Below are positions 44,240 to 56,100 of a stretch of 64,000 bases of DNA, in pieces. Positions within the stretch are counted from its first letter, which is position 1. The number at the start of each line of letters is the position of its first letter. The notes beneath the pieces were generated by a model, which saw only the letters and a program-made list of their open reading frames with translations, had not been told where the DNA came from and searched no databases. Where the stretch lies: contig NW_022985077.1 in NCBI RefSeq assembly GCF_010015585.1, positions 124,001 through 188,000 on the forward strand. The letters run 5' to 3'. The translations under genes and the position numbers were made by a program. The DNA comes from Eremomyces bilateralis CBS 781.70. Lineage: Eukaryota; Ascomycota; Dothideomycetes; Eremomycetales; Eremomycetaceae.

Positions 44240-46010
44240 ATGGGCTCGTTTATCAGTTCCCTTATGCCTTCTGGTAGCGAGACAACTTCTGTCCAACACG
44301 GGAAGATGGCGCGTTCCCCGACTGCGCTAGGTCCTGATGGCGGACTCCGCGATCTCGTCCATGAGCTCGCGAATCTTTCTGAGACCGCTTTCTGGGAGAC
44401 TCTGAAGAAGGCTTATGCTCTTCGAAAGATGAGAAGCCAGGGCCGGGACAGTGATGACGAAGACATCGCTGATCGTCTCAAGCTAGAAGATGCATCTTTG
44501 CTCATTAACAAAGCAACCACCCCTATTGTCGCACGAACTCGACCCCGGAAAGCAAGTGAAGCAGGATCTGTCACTCCCTCTCGCTATGTATCTGCGGGGC
44601 TCAGGATGAGGGTCAGCCAGGCCGGGAGGTCTCTTTCGGAGTGCAAGGACAATCGAATTATCGCATCTTCTAACACAGTCGAGCGCGGGCACGATACCGA
44701 GAACCGAGCCATTCCACTCGCTCAGGACCCAGTCAAAGGCGATGACAAGAGCACTGCGAAGGAAATAGGTAAGAAAAATAATACTCATCGTCTTGTTAGG
44801 TCGTGCGCTTATATACCTTACAGCCCCGAAACAAGCCAAGACAGCCTCCACCGCAGACTGCGTTGAACAGCCAAGCTACTTCAAAGTTAACATCGATGAG
44901 ACCAAGGATGTTCAGTTCGCAAAGGAAGCTATCAAGGAAGAAGTGAAGATCCCCGCGCCCAAGTCGGCCGCCGAGAATTCTGTCGACACCGTCAAGGAGG
45001 AAGTGAAGATCCCCGCACCGAAGTCCACCACCGGGTCTTCTCTTGACAAAAGCAGTGAAATGGGAGTCCGCAAGGGGTCTCTACCTCAGAAGAGTTCTCT
45101 CTCTGAACCGACTGGGATCGTCGAGCCATACGAACCAAGCACCCCTAACACCGCGACGCAACTGGTCAAGAAGAGTGAGTGGATTGCGCCGTACGCTTCA
45201 CGGTCGCCCAGTGACTAATATTTGTTAGGGTCTGCGGAACTTACAACAGTCAAGACCGTGAAGCGATTCATCCAGTACTCGAGGACGGAGCTTCTTGTAA
45301 TCGGTGCAGCCATGGTCCTCCGTGACCGTGAACGTGCAGCCAAGGCCATCATTTGTGCCCGTGAAGATGGACTTACAAAGAAGACTCGGGCTGCATCGTC
45401 GTCAGCAATTGAATTCGCCTCTAACCGAGAAAGCGCAGTGGTTCGGACTCACGACGTGCCGGCAAAACCTCTCGATACGCCTCTGCCGAACATTGTGACG
45501 TCAACACCTGTCATCCAGGAACGAAAGGAGAACAAGCCTGCCGACAAGCAGGAGGCGAAGGTTAGCAAGGAAACCATGCCCATCGACAAGGAGGTAAAGG
45601 CTGGCAAGGAGACCATGCCTATCGACAAGCAGGAGGTAGAGGTTCGCCATGAGACAATGCCTATCGACAAAGTGGAGATCCACAAGGAGACCGTGCCTAT
45701 CGACAAGCAGGAGACGAAGGTTGGCAAGGAGATTATGCCTATCGACAAGCAAGAGGTGGAGGCTAGCAAGGAGAACATGCCTTTGTCCAAGCAAGAGCTA
45801 GAGGTTAGGAAGCCGGAAGATCAAGGTGCCACTAGTCCTGATCGTGGCCCTTTCAATCCTAAAGCTAAACCGTTCACCCCAGGTACTAGTAGGCAACCGT
45901 CCTCAGGCACCGCGCAGAAGACCATCTACTCTCCGGATGCATTCGACGCCTTCGAAAAGTACGTGACCCGCAACCACTCAGAGACCCCTGAGCCAGCGAG
46001 CAGCAAGTGA
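44240..46010 (+). CDS. Hypothetical protein with DKQE...KETMPI tandem repeats
   Basis: I do not recognise this protein. Three exons, 44240-44768, 44824-45174 and 45229-46010, with 54-55 bp introns give 553 residues. The first exon has a helical block (DLVHELANLSETAFWETLKK) and an acidic cluster (GRDSDDEDIADR). The second has two copies of EEVKIPAPKS about 20 residues apart. The third begins with a hydrophobic helix (SRTELLVIGAAMVLRDRERA) and then carries six repeats of 12-14 residues on the plan DKQEVEVSKETMPI. The end is Ser/Pro/Thr-rich and closes with DAFDAFEKYVTRN. Overall it looks disordered and highly charged, with no signal peptide. The second exon's acceptor could instead lie earlier in the same frame, but that intron would be implausibly short. 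Confidence 0.7.
45543..45785 (+). repeat. Coding tandem repeat, six units of 36-42 bp
   Basis: Within the third exon, the codons for DKQEAKVSKETMPI recur six times with 12-14 residues each (DKEVKAGKETMPI, DKQEVEVRHETMPI, DKVEIHKETVPI, DKQETKVGKEIMPI, DKQEVEASKENMPL), and a partial seventh follows. Length changes are whole codons, so the frame is held. Unit divergence is mostly in the middle; the M/V-P-I-D-K junction is nearly constant. Confidence 0.9.
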
Positions 46011-47819
46011 TGCATCCAAGGAGACATGAGACCGGGGGACTTCTGGGGCTGTTGAAAAAAGGTGTTGGGTGAATAGAGAGGAATTATTGGTCTTTGCTAG
46101 ACGACATGGTGAGAAATGACCTGTGAAGGTAAACGTTGACAAACAGGAGAACAAAACGCAGGTACTCTATACAACAAATTGATTGGTTCTTCTCAACGGC
46201 CGACATAGGACTGGCTGAAAATGATAAACGATGCTCTTACTTACCGTACGTACTCCCGGATGGGAACTTTCGAAATCGCATGCCGGCTTCGAGAAGTCAC
46301 CTCATTTGTCGTCATAGGAACCGCCATCCCCGTCTCGTAACGAAAACGGAAAAAACATGTTGATTGGCAAACGATCAACGCTTTATCTGTCCTCACGACA
46401 GCAGAATTTCACCCCAGGAATTCGGCCCGTGTGTCGCCCTGTAAAAGCCTGAGTGTTTCGGAGCTCTTGAGAGTGAGGCAGTTTTATCAACGCCCGATTT
46501 TTTTTGACGTGTCGAATGAATAGTCGTCAACGGTTTCAAAATGTTGTGGAGAGTCAATCCAAAGAGCCCAATATATGAACCATTCTTCCCAATCAGAGAT
46601 AAGCACGTCAGCCGATCAAGGATCAGAAGGGAGAATTCCTAGTCGGGTCAGCATTCTTGAGGGGTATCGTGTGCTTTCGTGGGCAAAAAGCACACGAGAC
46701 AACGAGGCTAATGCATGATGCTGGCTGCGAGTTTTCACACCCGAGGCGAACTAATTATCACGCCTGGATACAAAGAACTGCGTACTCCTTAGAGTCGCAC
46801 AGAATTCTTGCGAGATGCAAGGGAGGAAATGGTCTGCTTTCCATGCTCAGTACCAGTGTCGGTAGTGTCACCATATAATTTGATGCGTTGTGCCATGGAT
46901 TTAGAAGCGGCTGCATTGGATGCATGGGAATTCTGCCAACGAAGTCCGAAAGCCCTCCCCTTGCTTGAGTAACAGACAGAAAGGCGAGGCGCCCAACCGC
47001 CCTGTGAGACTCGAGTGAAGTTACCGTAGCCTTGCCTGTCCTCTCCGTTGTACAACAGAACCTTACCTCTTGCATGTATTGCGGTCCCGATCGGACATAC
47101 ATAGAGAGCCTCATGCTCATCAAAACGGAATTTCCCCCCTTTGTGCCTAAAATCCCAAACTTCGATCGGTCGAGTTCGCCAAACTGATGGACTAGCCCCT
47201 CTTCGAGAAACTTGACGTGTTTTATTATTAAGTTATTATTACTCCGATAGGTGACGAGAAAGTCAGGGCTGGGTGGCGTTTCAGTTGGCCAATCGGAACT
47301 TAAGCAGACAACCGCTTGGCGAGAACTCAGCCTCAACATCCAACATATTCGCTTCAAGGGCTGCCTTCATTTTTGTTATGACCAACCTCTGACTGATGTG
47401 AATGGACTCATGAAGTCCTCTTCGAAGTTCACCAGTCTCTCCACAACTTTACACATTGATACCCAAACGCAACTCAGGAGGCACGCGGATCGTCTGGGCC
47501 ATATATCGACGGAAGTCCGCATACACCCCACGCCACCGGCGGCAGGGTGGACTCCGAACAAATTTTCTGGGACCTAAGGATGCCCGCAGCTGCACTACAC
47601 GTTACGCGTCCGATCCCAAGACGCACGCGGCCAGTTTAGGACGACGACCTTCCAGACGAATAGACGTCCGACAAACCGATCTCAATTCGAGATCCTCATC
47701 CATCAATAGGATCAGGCATATGGAGCGGAGACATAGACCTTGCTGCATGTCTCAAGACTTGACGGTGACGGTTATCTCCTTGAAACACTCAATACACAGC
47801 ACCCGATCACGGGTCAAAG
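46011..47819. other. Intergenic region, nothing recognised
   Basis: This 1.8-kb gap separates two plus-strand genes. A 199-codon minus-strand frame (46758-47357) is present but has no recognisable motif and is overlapped by other frames. No repeat or RNA gene was identified. Confidence 0.45.
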
Positions 47820-50800
47820 ATGTGGGATAGGACGCTGAACTCATTCAACAAAGGTTACCATTGGTTAAAAAAAGAGGAGGAGGGTGCACGGGAGCAGAAT
47901 GGGACGAGACATGGCTTGGGAGAGGATAGAGAGGCGAACGATGGGCAAGAGCTAGCGAGACGGAGAGCACAATCTAACGTCATCCCAATGCTTCCGAAAG
48001 CCTTCACCTTCAAGAGACAGAACTCGGAGATGCGAGACCGGTTGATGCCACACGAACCGTCCCCTGCAGAGCGAAGGGCACATTCGACAGACAGACGAGT
48101 TATACCAGGCCATAATCACGACATATCACCACCTCCCCTACCCCCTTACGCATCCGCTCCACACATCATACCGGCTCCAGAAACGACTTCACACTTGGTC
48201 CTTGACGACACCGAGGTGTCACCGAATGCGAACCAGACTGACAATCAGTATGCGGAGGACGACCAGTCTATATCATTAGGCTCTATACATCAAGCGTTGG
48301 AATCCGTAGCGGACAGTCTGGAAGACCCGGTTTTCCAAGCCGAGCTGGAGCTACGATGGATCTTGAACCTTAGCATGCATTTCCGTGACATGTCCGACCG
48401 CGAGAAGTTTTTCATCACATATGCGGCGGAGCCCAACCGCTGGCTACGGGTTACGGTCTCCCTGGACTACCGAAATCTCGATTCCTTACCCAACGATTCG
48501 CTTGAGGCGGACCTCAAATCATTGCATTACCAACGGGACAAGTCCGCCAGGATCTATGAAGCCGTAAGAGACAGCCTGAGTGATATCAAATGGTACGACA
48601 CGGTGACGAATCTCAAGCTGCAAACCCAAGATGGCAGGCTCCATGTGCACGTCACAGAAGATGTCTACGAGAATATCCAGTATCCCGCAGCCTCGGTCAT
48701 CGGGCATCTCGAATGTCCTCATATCCCCGAGAGTGATGTCGAGTTCGATAGCCATATTAGTGGGTTTGTGTATCGGGTTCGGGTTAACGGCTACCCATCT
48801 CACAATGATGCCTCCATTTCGCCGCCAGTGGACAACTTGTTCATTAAGAAAGAGATCCCAGGACCGGATGCGGTAGAAGAGTTCCTCTACGAGATCAACG
48901 CGCTGGCTTCGCTTAGGCATTCGCACCATGTCGTCCACTTCGACGGTATCATTGTTTCCCATGACTCTCAATCTCCTAATGCCGATTCCGCGCCAGCCGA
49001 GACTCCTAAAATCAAGGGACTTCTTCTTCGGTACGCTTCTAAGGGTGCTCTGATCGACATTCTCTATGACAACCGCATCATTCCTTCTCCGACCCAAGCC
49101 CACCATCCGTCTCCCACCTCGACCGGTGCGCTGGCGGATATGGATGGGACTTTGTTGCCTCTTGATCTTCGGCTCCGCTGGGCCTACCAAATTCTGGTTG
49201 GTTTACAGGACATTCACGCAGCCGGATTCGTTCAGGGAGATTTTACTTTGAGCAATATCGTACTCGATTCGGAGAACAATGCGCGGATCATCGACATCAA
49301 TCGACGAGGATGCCCCGTAGGCTGGGAACCACCTGAGCTAGCTTCGATCATCAAGTCCGGTGGACGCGTCGCCATGTACATTGGCGTCAAGAGCGACTTG
49401 TTCCAGGCGGGAATGGTCCTCTGGGGTCTCGGTGAAGGCTGGGATGAGCCCGAGCGAGTAGAGCGCCCGCTCACTGACAGGTGGGGATGCAAGGGCGGTG
49501 ATGCTCCTGGATGGTTCCGGGACCTCACAGCTATGTGTCTAAGCGAGAGACCGCATGATCGTCTCCCTGCAGAAGAGCTGGTTCGAAGATTTGAACAGCA
49601 CTGGAGCCCACCTTCCGTCGTCGACCCCCAGGCCGGATCCGAGGCAGTGCTTCTTGGATCCAGATCCAAATCTCTCAGCATCGACGAGTGTGAGTGGCCT
49701 TCCGAAATGAAAAAGGAATCCCCGAGCAAAAGTCCTGCAAGAAGCCCGAGTCCCCATCGACCGGAGAAGGAGTACATTGACCCAAGTCTGGCGATTAGTC
49801 TAGATGACATTCGTGTATTCAACGAGGAGAAGGCGCGACGCGGAATCCCCTATGAACGCCTTCCTAGCGAGCCTGAGATTGAACCTGATCAACAATACCC
49901 GAATGCCCCAATGGATCCCCACGAAAGAAGCCGCTGGATTGAGAGTCCTCCCGATGTTCAGCCATGCCAGCCACATGGACTTCAAGCCGTCGGTTCAGAC
50001 AACAAACCTAAATTGGATTTGGAGGGCATCCAAGACTTAACGTGTGGTTTGCATCTGCCGCACGTGGACGACCCTCTCCCCTCAGAATTTGACAATGATT
50101 TCCTGGCGCCTCATAGCGCCCCTCCACCCACTCTCACTACTGGAACTGGCACCGAGGCAGAAACGAGTCCTGAGCGGAGTCCTGAAGTCAACCATATAGA
50201 CTATTCTCCGAACGATGGGGATAACGAAACGTTGAATCTTGACGATTCGATCATGACGCCTCGACGGGAGACCCGTGGGAAACGGAAGGAGGTCGGCAAT
50301 GACCCCGACCGAGATCGAGACCGCGAGCACTCCGAACGCTGGGAAACGATCTATGTGGACGGAAACCAGCGATTGGTGTCACGCGGAAGTGGCATCATGG
50401 CCGCCAAAGAATCGCAGCACGACATCCCACTTGGTCTCGCTGGATCGCCGAGGAACCGCCCAGTCGCGATCGAGGAGCAGGATGAATCCGTGACTCCCCC
50501 GGGGCTTATTCCACCAGCCGATCTGTCGAACCACGGCTCGCGGCCAGGCAGTCACCCCAGCTCGCCTGGAAATCTGCGGCCATCTCTTCCAGAGCGGAGG
50601 GCGACGTTCCAGGAACGAATGGCACAGTTAAACCTGCGGGATGCCAAGGGGTTGGAGGGATGGGAGAATCAGATGATGAGGAGGGAGGATGTCGGTGGCA
50701 TGAGCCTTTTTGGCCCACCACCTCATAAAGACTCCGGATTTGAGGACGACGGTGGTGGTGGTGGTGGTGGTGGTGGCGCTGTGGGAGGTGGACGTGGAGT

Positions 50801-50861
50801 GGTTTCCGGTGGTCTCGATGGCCGGTCAGAGCAACCAAATGGTGCGGAACTATCTGCATGA
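47820..50861 (+). CDS. Divergent protein-kinase-like protein
   Basis: A single exon encodes 1013 residues. Residues about 335-600 form a kinase-like domain: LFIKKEI with the ATP lysine near 343, EFLYEINALASLRHSHHVV (helix C glutamate), then LRWAYQILVGLQDIHAAG. The catalytic loop reads VQGDFTLSN in place of HRDLKxxN, with Asp 474 and Asn 479 kept. The metal motif is DIN in place of DFG, with Asp 492 kept. WEPPEL stands for APE, and a SDLFQAGMVLWGL segment follows. The core Lys, both Asp and Asn are retained, so catalysis is possible. The N-terminal 330 residues and the C-terminal 400 are mostly unknown or disordered; the latter is rich in Pro, Ser and acidic residues and ends in a run of nine glycines. 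The substrate is unknown. Confidence 0.8.
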   Translation: MWDRTLNSFNKGYHWLKKEEEGAREQNGTRHGLGEDREANDGQELARRRAQSNVIPMLPKAFTFKRQNSEMRDRLMPHEPSPAERRAHSTDRRVIPGHNHDISPPPLPPYASAPHIIPAPETTSHLVLDDTEVSPNANQTDNQYAEDDQSISLGSIHQALESVADSLEDPVFQAELELRWILNLSMHFRDMSDREKFFITYAAEPNRWLRVTVSLDYRNLDSLPNDSLEADLKSLHYQRDKSARIYEAVRDSLSDIKWYDTVTNLKLQTQDGRLHVHVTEDVYENIQYPAASVIGHLECPHIPESDVEFDSHISGFVYRVRVNGYPSHNDASISPPVDNLFIKKEIPGPDAVEEFLYEINALASLRHSHHVVHFDGIIVSHDSQSPNADSAPAETPKIKGLLLRYASKGALIDILYDNRIIPSPTQAHHPSPTSTGALADMDGTLLPLDLRLRWAYQILVGLQDIHAAGFVQGDFTLSNIVLDSENNARIIDINRRGCPVGWEPPELASIIKSGGRVAMYIGVKSDLFQAGMVLWGLGEGWDEPERVERPLTDRWGCKGGDAPGWFRDLTAMCLSERPHDRLPAEELVRRFEQHWSPPSVVDPQAGSEAVLLGSRSKSLSIDECEWPSEMKKESPSKSPARSPSPHRPEKEYIDPSLAISLDDIRVFNEEKARRGIPYERLPSEPEIEPDQQYPNAPMDPHERSRWIESPPDVQPCQPHGLQAVGSDNKPKLDLEGIQDLTCGLHLPHVDDPLPSEFDNDFLAPHSAPPPTLTTGTGTEAETSPERSPEVNHIDYSPNDGDNETLNLDDSIMTPRRETRGKRKEVGNDPDRDRDREHSERWETIYVDGNQRLVSRGSGIMAAKESQHDIPLGLAGSPRNRPVAIEEQDESVTPPGLIPPADLSNHGSRPGSHPSSPGNLRPSLPERRATFQERMAQLNLRDAKGLEGWENQMMRREDVGGMSLFGPPPHKDSGFEDDGGGGGGGGGAVGGGRGVVSGGLDGRSEQPNGAELSA
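50751..50774 (+). repeat. GGT trinucleotide microsatellite (polyglycine)
   Basis: Eight GGT units in a row, followed by GGC, code for nine glycines near the C-terminus of the kinase-like protein. A repeat of this kind is likely to vary in length between strains; changes would be in frame. Confidence 0.85.
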
Positions 50862-51642
50862 AGAGCCATGCGTTGTGCTCGATTGTAGCACTGGCATTTA
50901 AATGCGACGGAATTGATCTCGGGATATTATGGGGTTCGATCAAGCGAGGCGAGCGGCGCAGTTGTCAATATAGCATTCAGTTGGACAGCGCATTTGATGG
51001 AGATTGGCGCGATGCGTAATGGTCTGTCTGCTTTTCTGTAAAATAGAAGTAAATGGATTCAGGATCCAGCTTGACTACCGTACGATTCTCATGGCCCTAT
51101 TGACAACTTAACCGCAGTGATTTACTCACTCATGTGGCGACAATCGCGCAGTTATCGGTCAGATACAATCCGTTATCCACCCCCTATCTGCCAAGACTTT
51201 CTCGCTTCGCCTGGCTTCATTTCTAACCCTGGCTGTATCCAGCATCCTCCATCTCTGCTCCTTGATCCTGTTCGTTGGATTCATGGCCTCAGCCATGATT
51301 TGATTCATTGTTTGTGTTAACAATTCCCAGCAAGAGCAGAAAATCCACGTGAGATAGGATTCCACATGTCCAAACGATGAAATGTTTGTTTTGCAATGGG
51401 GACGCGTCAAGCCATCATCACAGCACATTCACCTCGCTCTCTTCTTCTCATTGCCTCACAACAATATAGAACCTCTTTCAAGGGCATTATTCAATGGGAT
51501 TGGGCAATGTAAACCATTGCTTTATTTACATGGAGGAAGTTGATGTGGTTTCTCCCCTCTACTCGTCCCGTGCTTGAACTTTGTCCTCCGACAGTGTACC
51601 AAACTATCATTCTGAGAATCCGAGTCTATAGTCCCCTACAGG
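50862..51642. other. Intergenic region before the Rad51 paralog
   Basis: This 781-bp gap between two plus-strand genes is presumed to be 3' UTR followed by promoter. The frames found are short and not convincing. No regulatory site was recognised. Confidence 0.5.
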
Positions 51643-53136
51643 ATGTCGACACCCCATCCAAGCTCCCAGTCTGTGCCGTCTTCATTATCACGTAAGATGA
51701 TCTTTCCAATCAGGAAGGGGCTTGAGCTAATTCGGACCAGATCGCCTTGCGAGTGTTTCGGTCCTGGAGGCGCTCCAAACGGAGTCCCTTGCCACTACAC
51801 CTCTATCAACGCAGCTACGTAGCCTGGACATTCGTCTCCATGATGGGAAGGACCCTCAATATTCTAGCGATGTGAGGAGCGGAGGCTTGCCGCGCAGGCA
51901 GATAGCTGAGTTGTACGGACCTCCCGGCTCCGGAAAGACGGAGTTCTGGTAAGTATACTACGCAACACAGTTGACAGTTCCTGACCATTCGACAGTATTC
52001 AGCTCGCAGCAAACGCTGTCTGTAATGGAGGGAATGTTCTTTGGATTGGTGCGAGACTATATCCGAGTCCCTTTTGGCATGATATCTAACATTTACTGCT
52101 ATCAGATTGCAGCACGAAGCTATTTCGTCCTCGTTTCGACCAAGTCCTAGCAGCTGTGAATCCAAAGGCTTCTACAAGTTTCCCAGGCCAGATGAAAGAG
52201 CGAGGGGCCGGACTTCGCCATCTAGCGACGCCGTCGCTTGCGCATCTTCTTAGCATTATCAAACGCCCTCCTTCACAATTGGGTCTGGAGAAGAAGAGTC
52301 TCATGATACTCGAGTCGCTATCTACAGTTGTGGACCTAGCATATCAGCGCCTCACTAAGGAGCAGGAGAAGGAAAAGAAGAAGGATGGGGCTTGGCGAGG
52401 AAGCCGGAAATACGCTGTGCTCAATGACGTCGCATCTTCACTCAGCAAAATCGCTGCTATTCATAATATTGCCATCGTCATCACAAATCAAACCATAACG
52501 CGTATTACGGGAGGTGGTCGAGCTCTGCTCTGTCCATCAATATCAGGACCGGAATGGGAGAACTGCATATCGACGAAGATGGTAGTGTTTAGAGACTGGG
52601 GTCGTAAAAGAGCCACCTCACAGGGCAATGGTGAAGATGAAAAAGTTGGCGGTGTGCATGTCATTGGACTTTTGAAAGCCCGTGGAGAGAGATTGGACCA
52701 AAACGGCCGTTTTGGTGCTGTAATTCCGTTCGTCATTCACGAGGTGGGCCCCCTCCCTTTGCTGCGAATCCGAAGATCAAAACTAAGTGTACAACAGCAT
52801 GGAATTGAAGAAGTCGACTTACAACCATCTGCCATGCCACTGGCTATGCCGCTTTCGCCAACGAGGCCATCCACAAGAGTTCTGGCGGACGTGATACCCG
52901 ACTCGGAGGATGAGCTTGGATCGGACGGAGATTTCGATTGGTTCGAAGAGGCGGACTTTGCAATGGTTACTGACGAACCGAGTGAGCAGGAGAAGGATGC
53001 TAGCCAGGAAGATCGCGGAGAGGGCAGGAAAGAACAAGCCGGCTTCGCAATGTTGGCTGGCGAACCAAGTGGGCAGGAGAAGGATGTCGGTCAGGGGGAT
53101 AACGGAGAGGGTATGGAAGAAGAAGCGGTGACCTGA
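51643..53136 (+). CDS. Rad51-paralog family DNA repair protein
   Basis: A RecA-fold ATPase related to Rad51 mediators such as Rad55/Rad57, which help load Rad51 in homologous recombination. Four exons, 51643-51691, 51741-51948, 51996-52048 and 52106-53136, give 446 residues. GGLPRRQIAELYGPPGSGKT carries Walker A at 76-83, followed by QLAANAVCNGGNVLWIDCST. The Walker B strand is SLMILES near 170, with the usual acidic end as Glu. NIAIVITNQT and ITGGGRALLCPSISGPEWE form the later core. The last 100 residues are acidic and include a tandem 29-residue duplication. The protein lacks the Rad51 N-terminal helix-hairpin domain. Which paralog it is cannot be settled without alignment. Confidence 0.86.
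52951..53124 (+). repeat. Tandem 87-bp duplication in Rad51-paralog tail
   Basis: Two adjacent 29-codon units (52951-53037 and 53038-53124) share the plan A-x-FAM-x-x-x-EPS-x-QEKD-x-x-Q-x-x-x-GEG. They differ at about a third of residues, so the duplication is not recent. It lies in the acidic C-terminal tail, outside the ATPase core. Confidence 0.85.
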
Positions 53137-56100
53137 GTCGAGAGAGCAATCCAGCTGGAGCCAGTTGAAGGCGCGATACTGGCTGGGAATCTATGTATCC
53201 TTCAGCAGAGGCGCTGATCTAGATCATTAGTATCAATGGCCTAGGCCCAAAGCCTCACCCCACGACATCCATGATCGACAATGTCGTCCCGTCACAGTAC
53301 TACTCTCATGCTGTCGTACGGAGGAGCATCCTTACCCGACACAACCCGTTGCGAAACGCCATCTCGCACAAACCAAGTATCCCATGCTGCAATGTCTGGA
53401 TATTCATGACACTCTTCAAAATATGACAGGTCAACTGGAGCATGTCGTGATCTCCAGCCAAACGCCCCATACCCCACACCCCCGCGCTACCCCGCGCTTG
53501 CAGTCAAGATCCTCGTTCACCTCCGGAACTTCGTCCCAGAATTCCGTCCCTTGTGTCCATTATGAGTCCCAGAGAATTGGGAGCGGATTTGTGTCTATGT
53601 CTTCCTTGAAGCCTGCTAACTTGAGATTCGGTGTACTGTGAGTTGTCACAACGTTTGCACAACGAGGCGGGGAAGATTCGGGATTCCCCACGGATGAACC
53701 TTCTCATGGAGAGTAATGGAGTGCGCGAGCGGCCTCCGAAATCTTAGCGGAAAGGTTTGTTATTTGGGGGTATTAAGCCGAAGTTCGTTTGATGCGGTTG
53801 GAAGTTGTATATTTTCTCATGCACAATCCTCAATGTTGAGGACTCAACAGCCATTGTTGTACACCGATATTTGGAAGACCGGAAGTTATTGAAGCACAGT
53901 ATGTAACAGGTATGTGGCTTCCCAGATTGCTTGAATCTACGACTGACCAGGTATTGCAGTCCTCAATGGTTCGATAAACGATTCATAGAAACATGCCTTG
54001 CGCAAACTACCGAGGATATATTCCACCGAGAGTGATATATCACCATTGTTCCCACTCCTCCCAGTCTACGATATTGGATTACGATTGCCTTGCACAAAAG
54101 TATGCAGGTTTACCGTAAATGAGACGAACCACTTCCGGCCAGGAGCCCTGTCCGCCTCGCTTTCGGCCCCAGAACCGAATAGATGAAGCGGGAGACCTTG
54201 GCAGCTGTCCCAGGAAACCAAAGCGTTGAGGATTCTCTTCCTTGCTCGATCGAAATCAGTACTAATTATACCGGTCATGAATTAAAGGTTCCTGGTCGTT
54301 CTTCCGCAACGAGATTACTCATACTCGATGCACCGAGGCCAATTCCAACCCGTCATGAATTGACTGGCCTGCGACACCATCAATGGATTACGTTAAATCA
54401 CATCATCAGCTGGCTACAACGATGTTTCCTGCTTTGTCACTCCCCAAGCTAGGATCATGAGCCGGATAATGAGTGCGGACACTGTGAACGACTGACTGCG
54501 GAATACTTCGTAACAGAACTCATACACAAAAACCATGAGGCAAGTCCATAACCTCATTTATTTTTCAAGTTTCCAAGTATATTTGGTCAAAAACCAAACA
54601 CTGCATAATTATATCTCAAATGGCTCATATCTGAGTTTCAAATGAGTCCTTCCATCCCAACAACCTCCTCTCACGTCGGTCCGAATCTGTTTTATAGGAC
54701 CGCGCGAGATTATGAAATGATGATGCCAAAGCATCCACGTAACGCTTTAATCAACCGACCCCTGAGTCTTCTAGAAAGACCAAGGGTAACGAACGAGTCT
54801 GTCTCTCACCACCGCGGTCCTTGACCGAACCTCGACCAGGACCGTCCACTCCCATGTAAATACCCCGTCGACGACCGCACCCCAACATCCGAAGCCCCAG
54901 CCCTCCCCTCCGCAAGCACCCCGCGCATGAGCCCCAACAACCGGGGCCCCGGATCCGCGTCGTAGATTGCCCTATATTGATACTCATATACCTTATCGCA
55001 CGCCCCGTCTGGGCCCACTCATACCACCGCAACGCCTCCCTTGAGTCCCTTCCCTCTCTGCCTATTCGTAACCGGCTCGACTGCTAAATTTGGGACCAGC
55101 GCAACAGATGCCCATTTTGGGCGTCTGAAGAAGACCCGCGTGTCTGGAATTGAGTGTAGCGTGACGAATCCATCGTGCCGTTGGATTTCCGCGGATGGGC
55201 TTCGATGGTGATGAAACCGAGGCTTCTTGTTTCAGAAAGACGACATACGGTCATTTTGCCACAGTCGGTAAGTTGCAGGTCCATAGGCCAAGAGCTGGTT
55301 GTCTGTCTAGCGGCATGTAGAGATGGTCTTTCGGCGTATCCGCTTTCTTGAGTAGACTACATGTGGCGATTCTAATAGGCAGCTATCGTACGGTAATGAG
55401 AAAGGTCGAGCGTTCCTGAAAAATCTCTTGCTGTTGTGGACAGATGTCTACGTTGGTGCGAAGCCATTCACCGAAATATGCCAAGTTCAAGACGAGACGA
55501 TCCCTAAGCTCTCCATTCAGGCTCCGCTGGCCGTAGTGCATTCCATATCGACGATCATGCCGTGGCTCAATAACTGCAGTAGGATAGGTTACCAAACTGA
55601 AGTTCCCCAGATTGAAAATGAATGGAGGACTGGAAGAGATTGAAATCCTGCCTCAGGCATCAGTGCTACATGTCGATCATCAATTTGAGTCCTCCGCTGG
55701 CATGCGCGAAGGCATGTGATATCAATTCATCTTAACGACAATGTATGACGACAGCGGTCTCCTGTGCCAAGTGGAGAAGTGTTTACGGCTTGGATGGTTC
55801 GTATTCCTGTGCTCCGCGCGTCTCTGGGACGTGTCGAAGTGTCGGATATCAGGATACAGTATTAACCGCGACAATCAGGGGCTGGCACATTATACGAAGT
55901 AGTCCACTTCAGATGAAATTCAATTCTAGACAATGCCGTCATCTCTCAGTTCTCATGATCCATCTCAAAGCACGGGAACGTGAACGCGGCATCACCGGCG
56001 TACAGATCAAATATCGACGTTGCGTCGCTCAATCCTATTAGGCCTCGCCATGGTGGCCGAAAATCTATTCTGAACAAACACGTCGTATGCAAAGTACATG

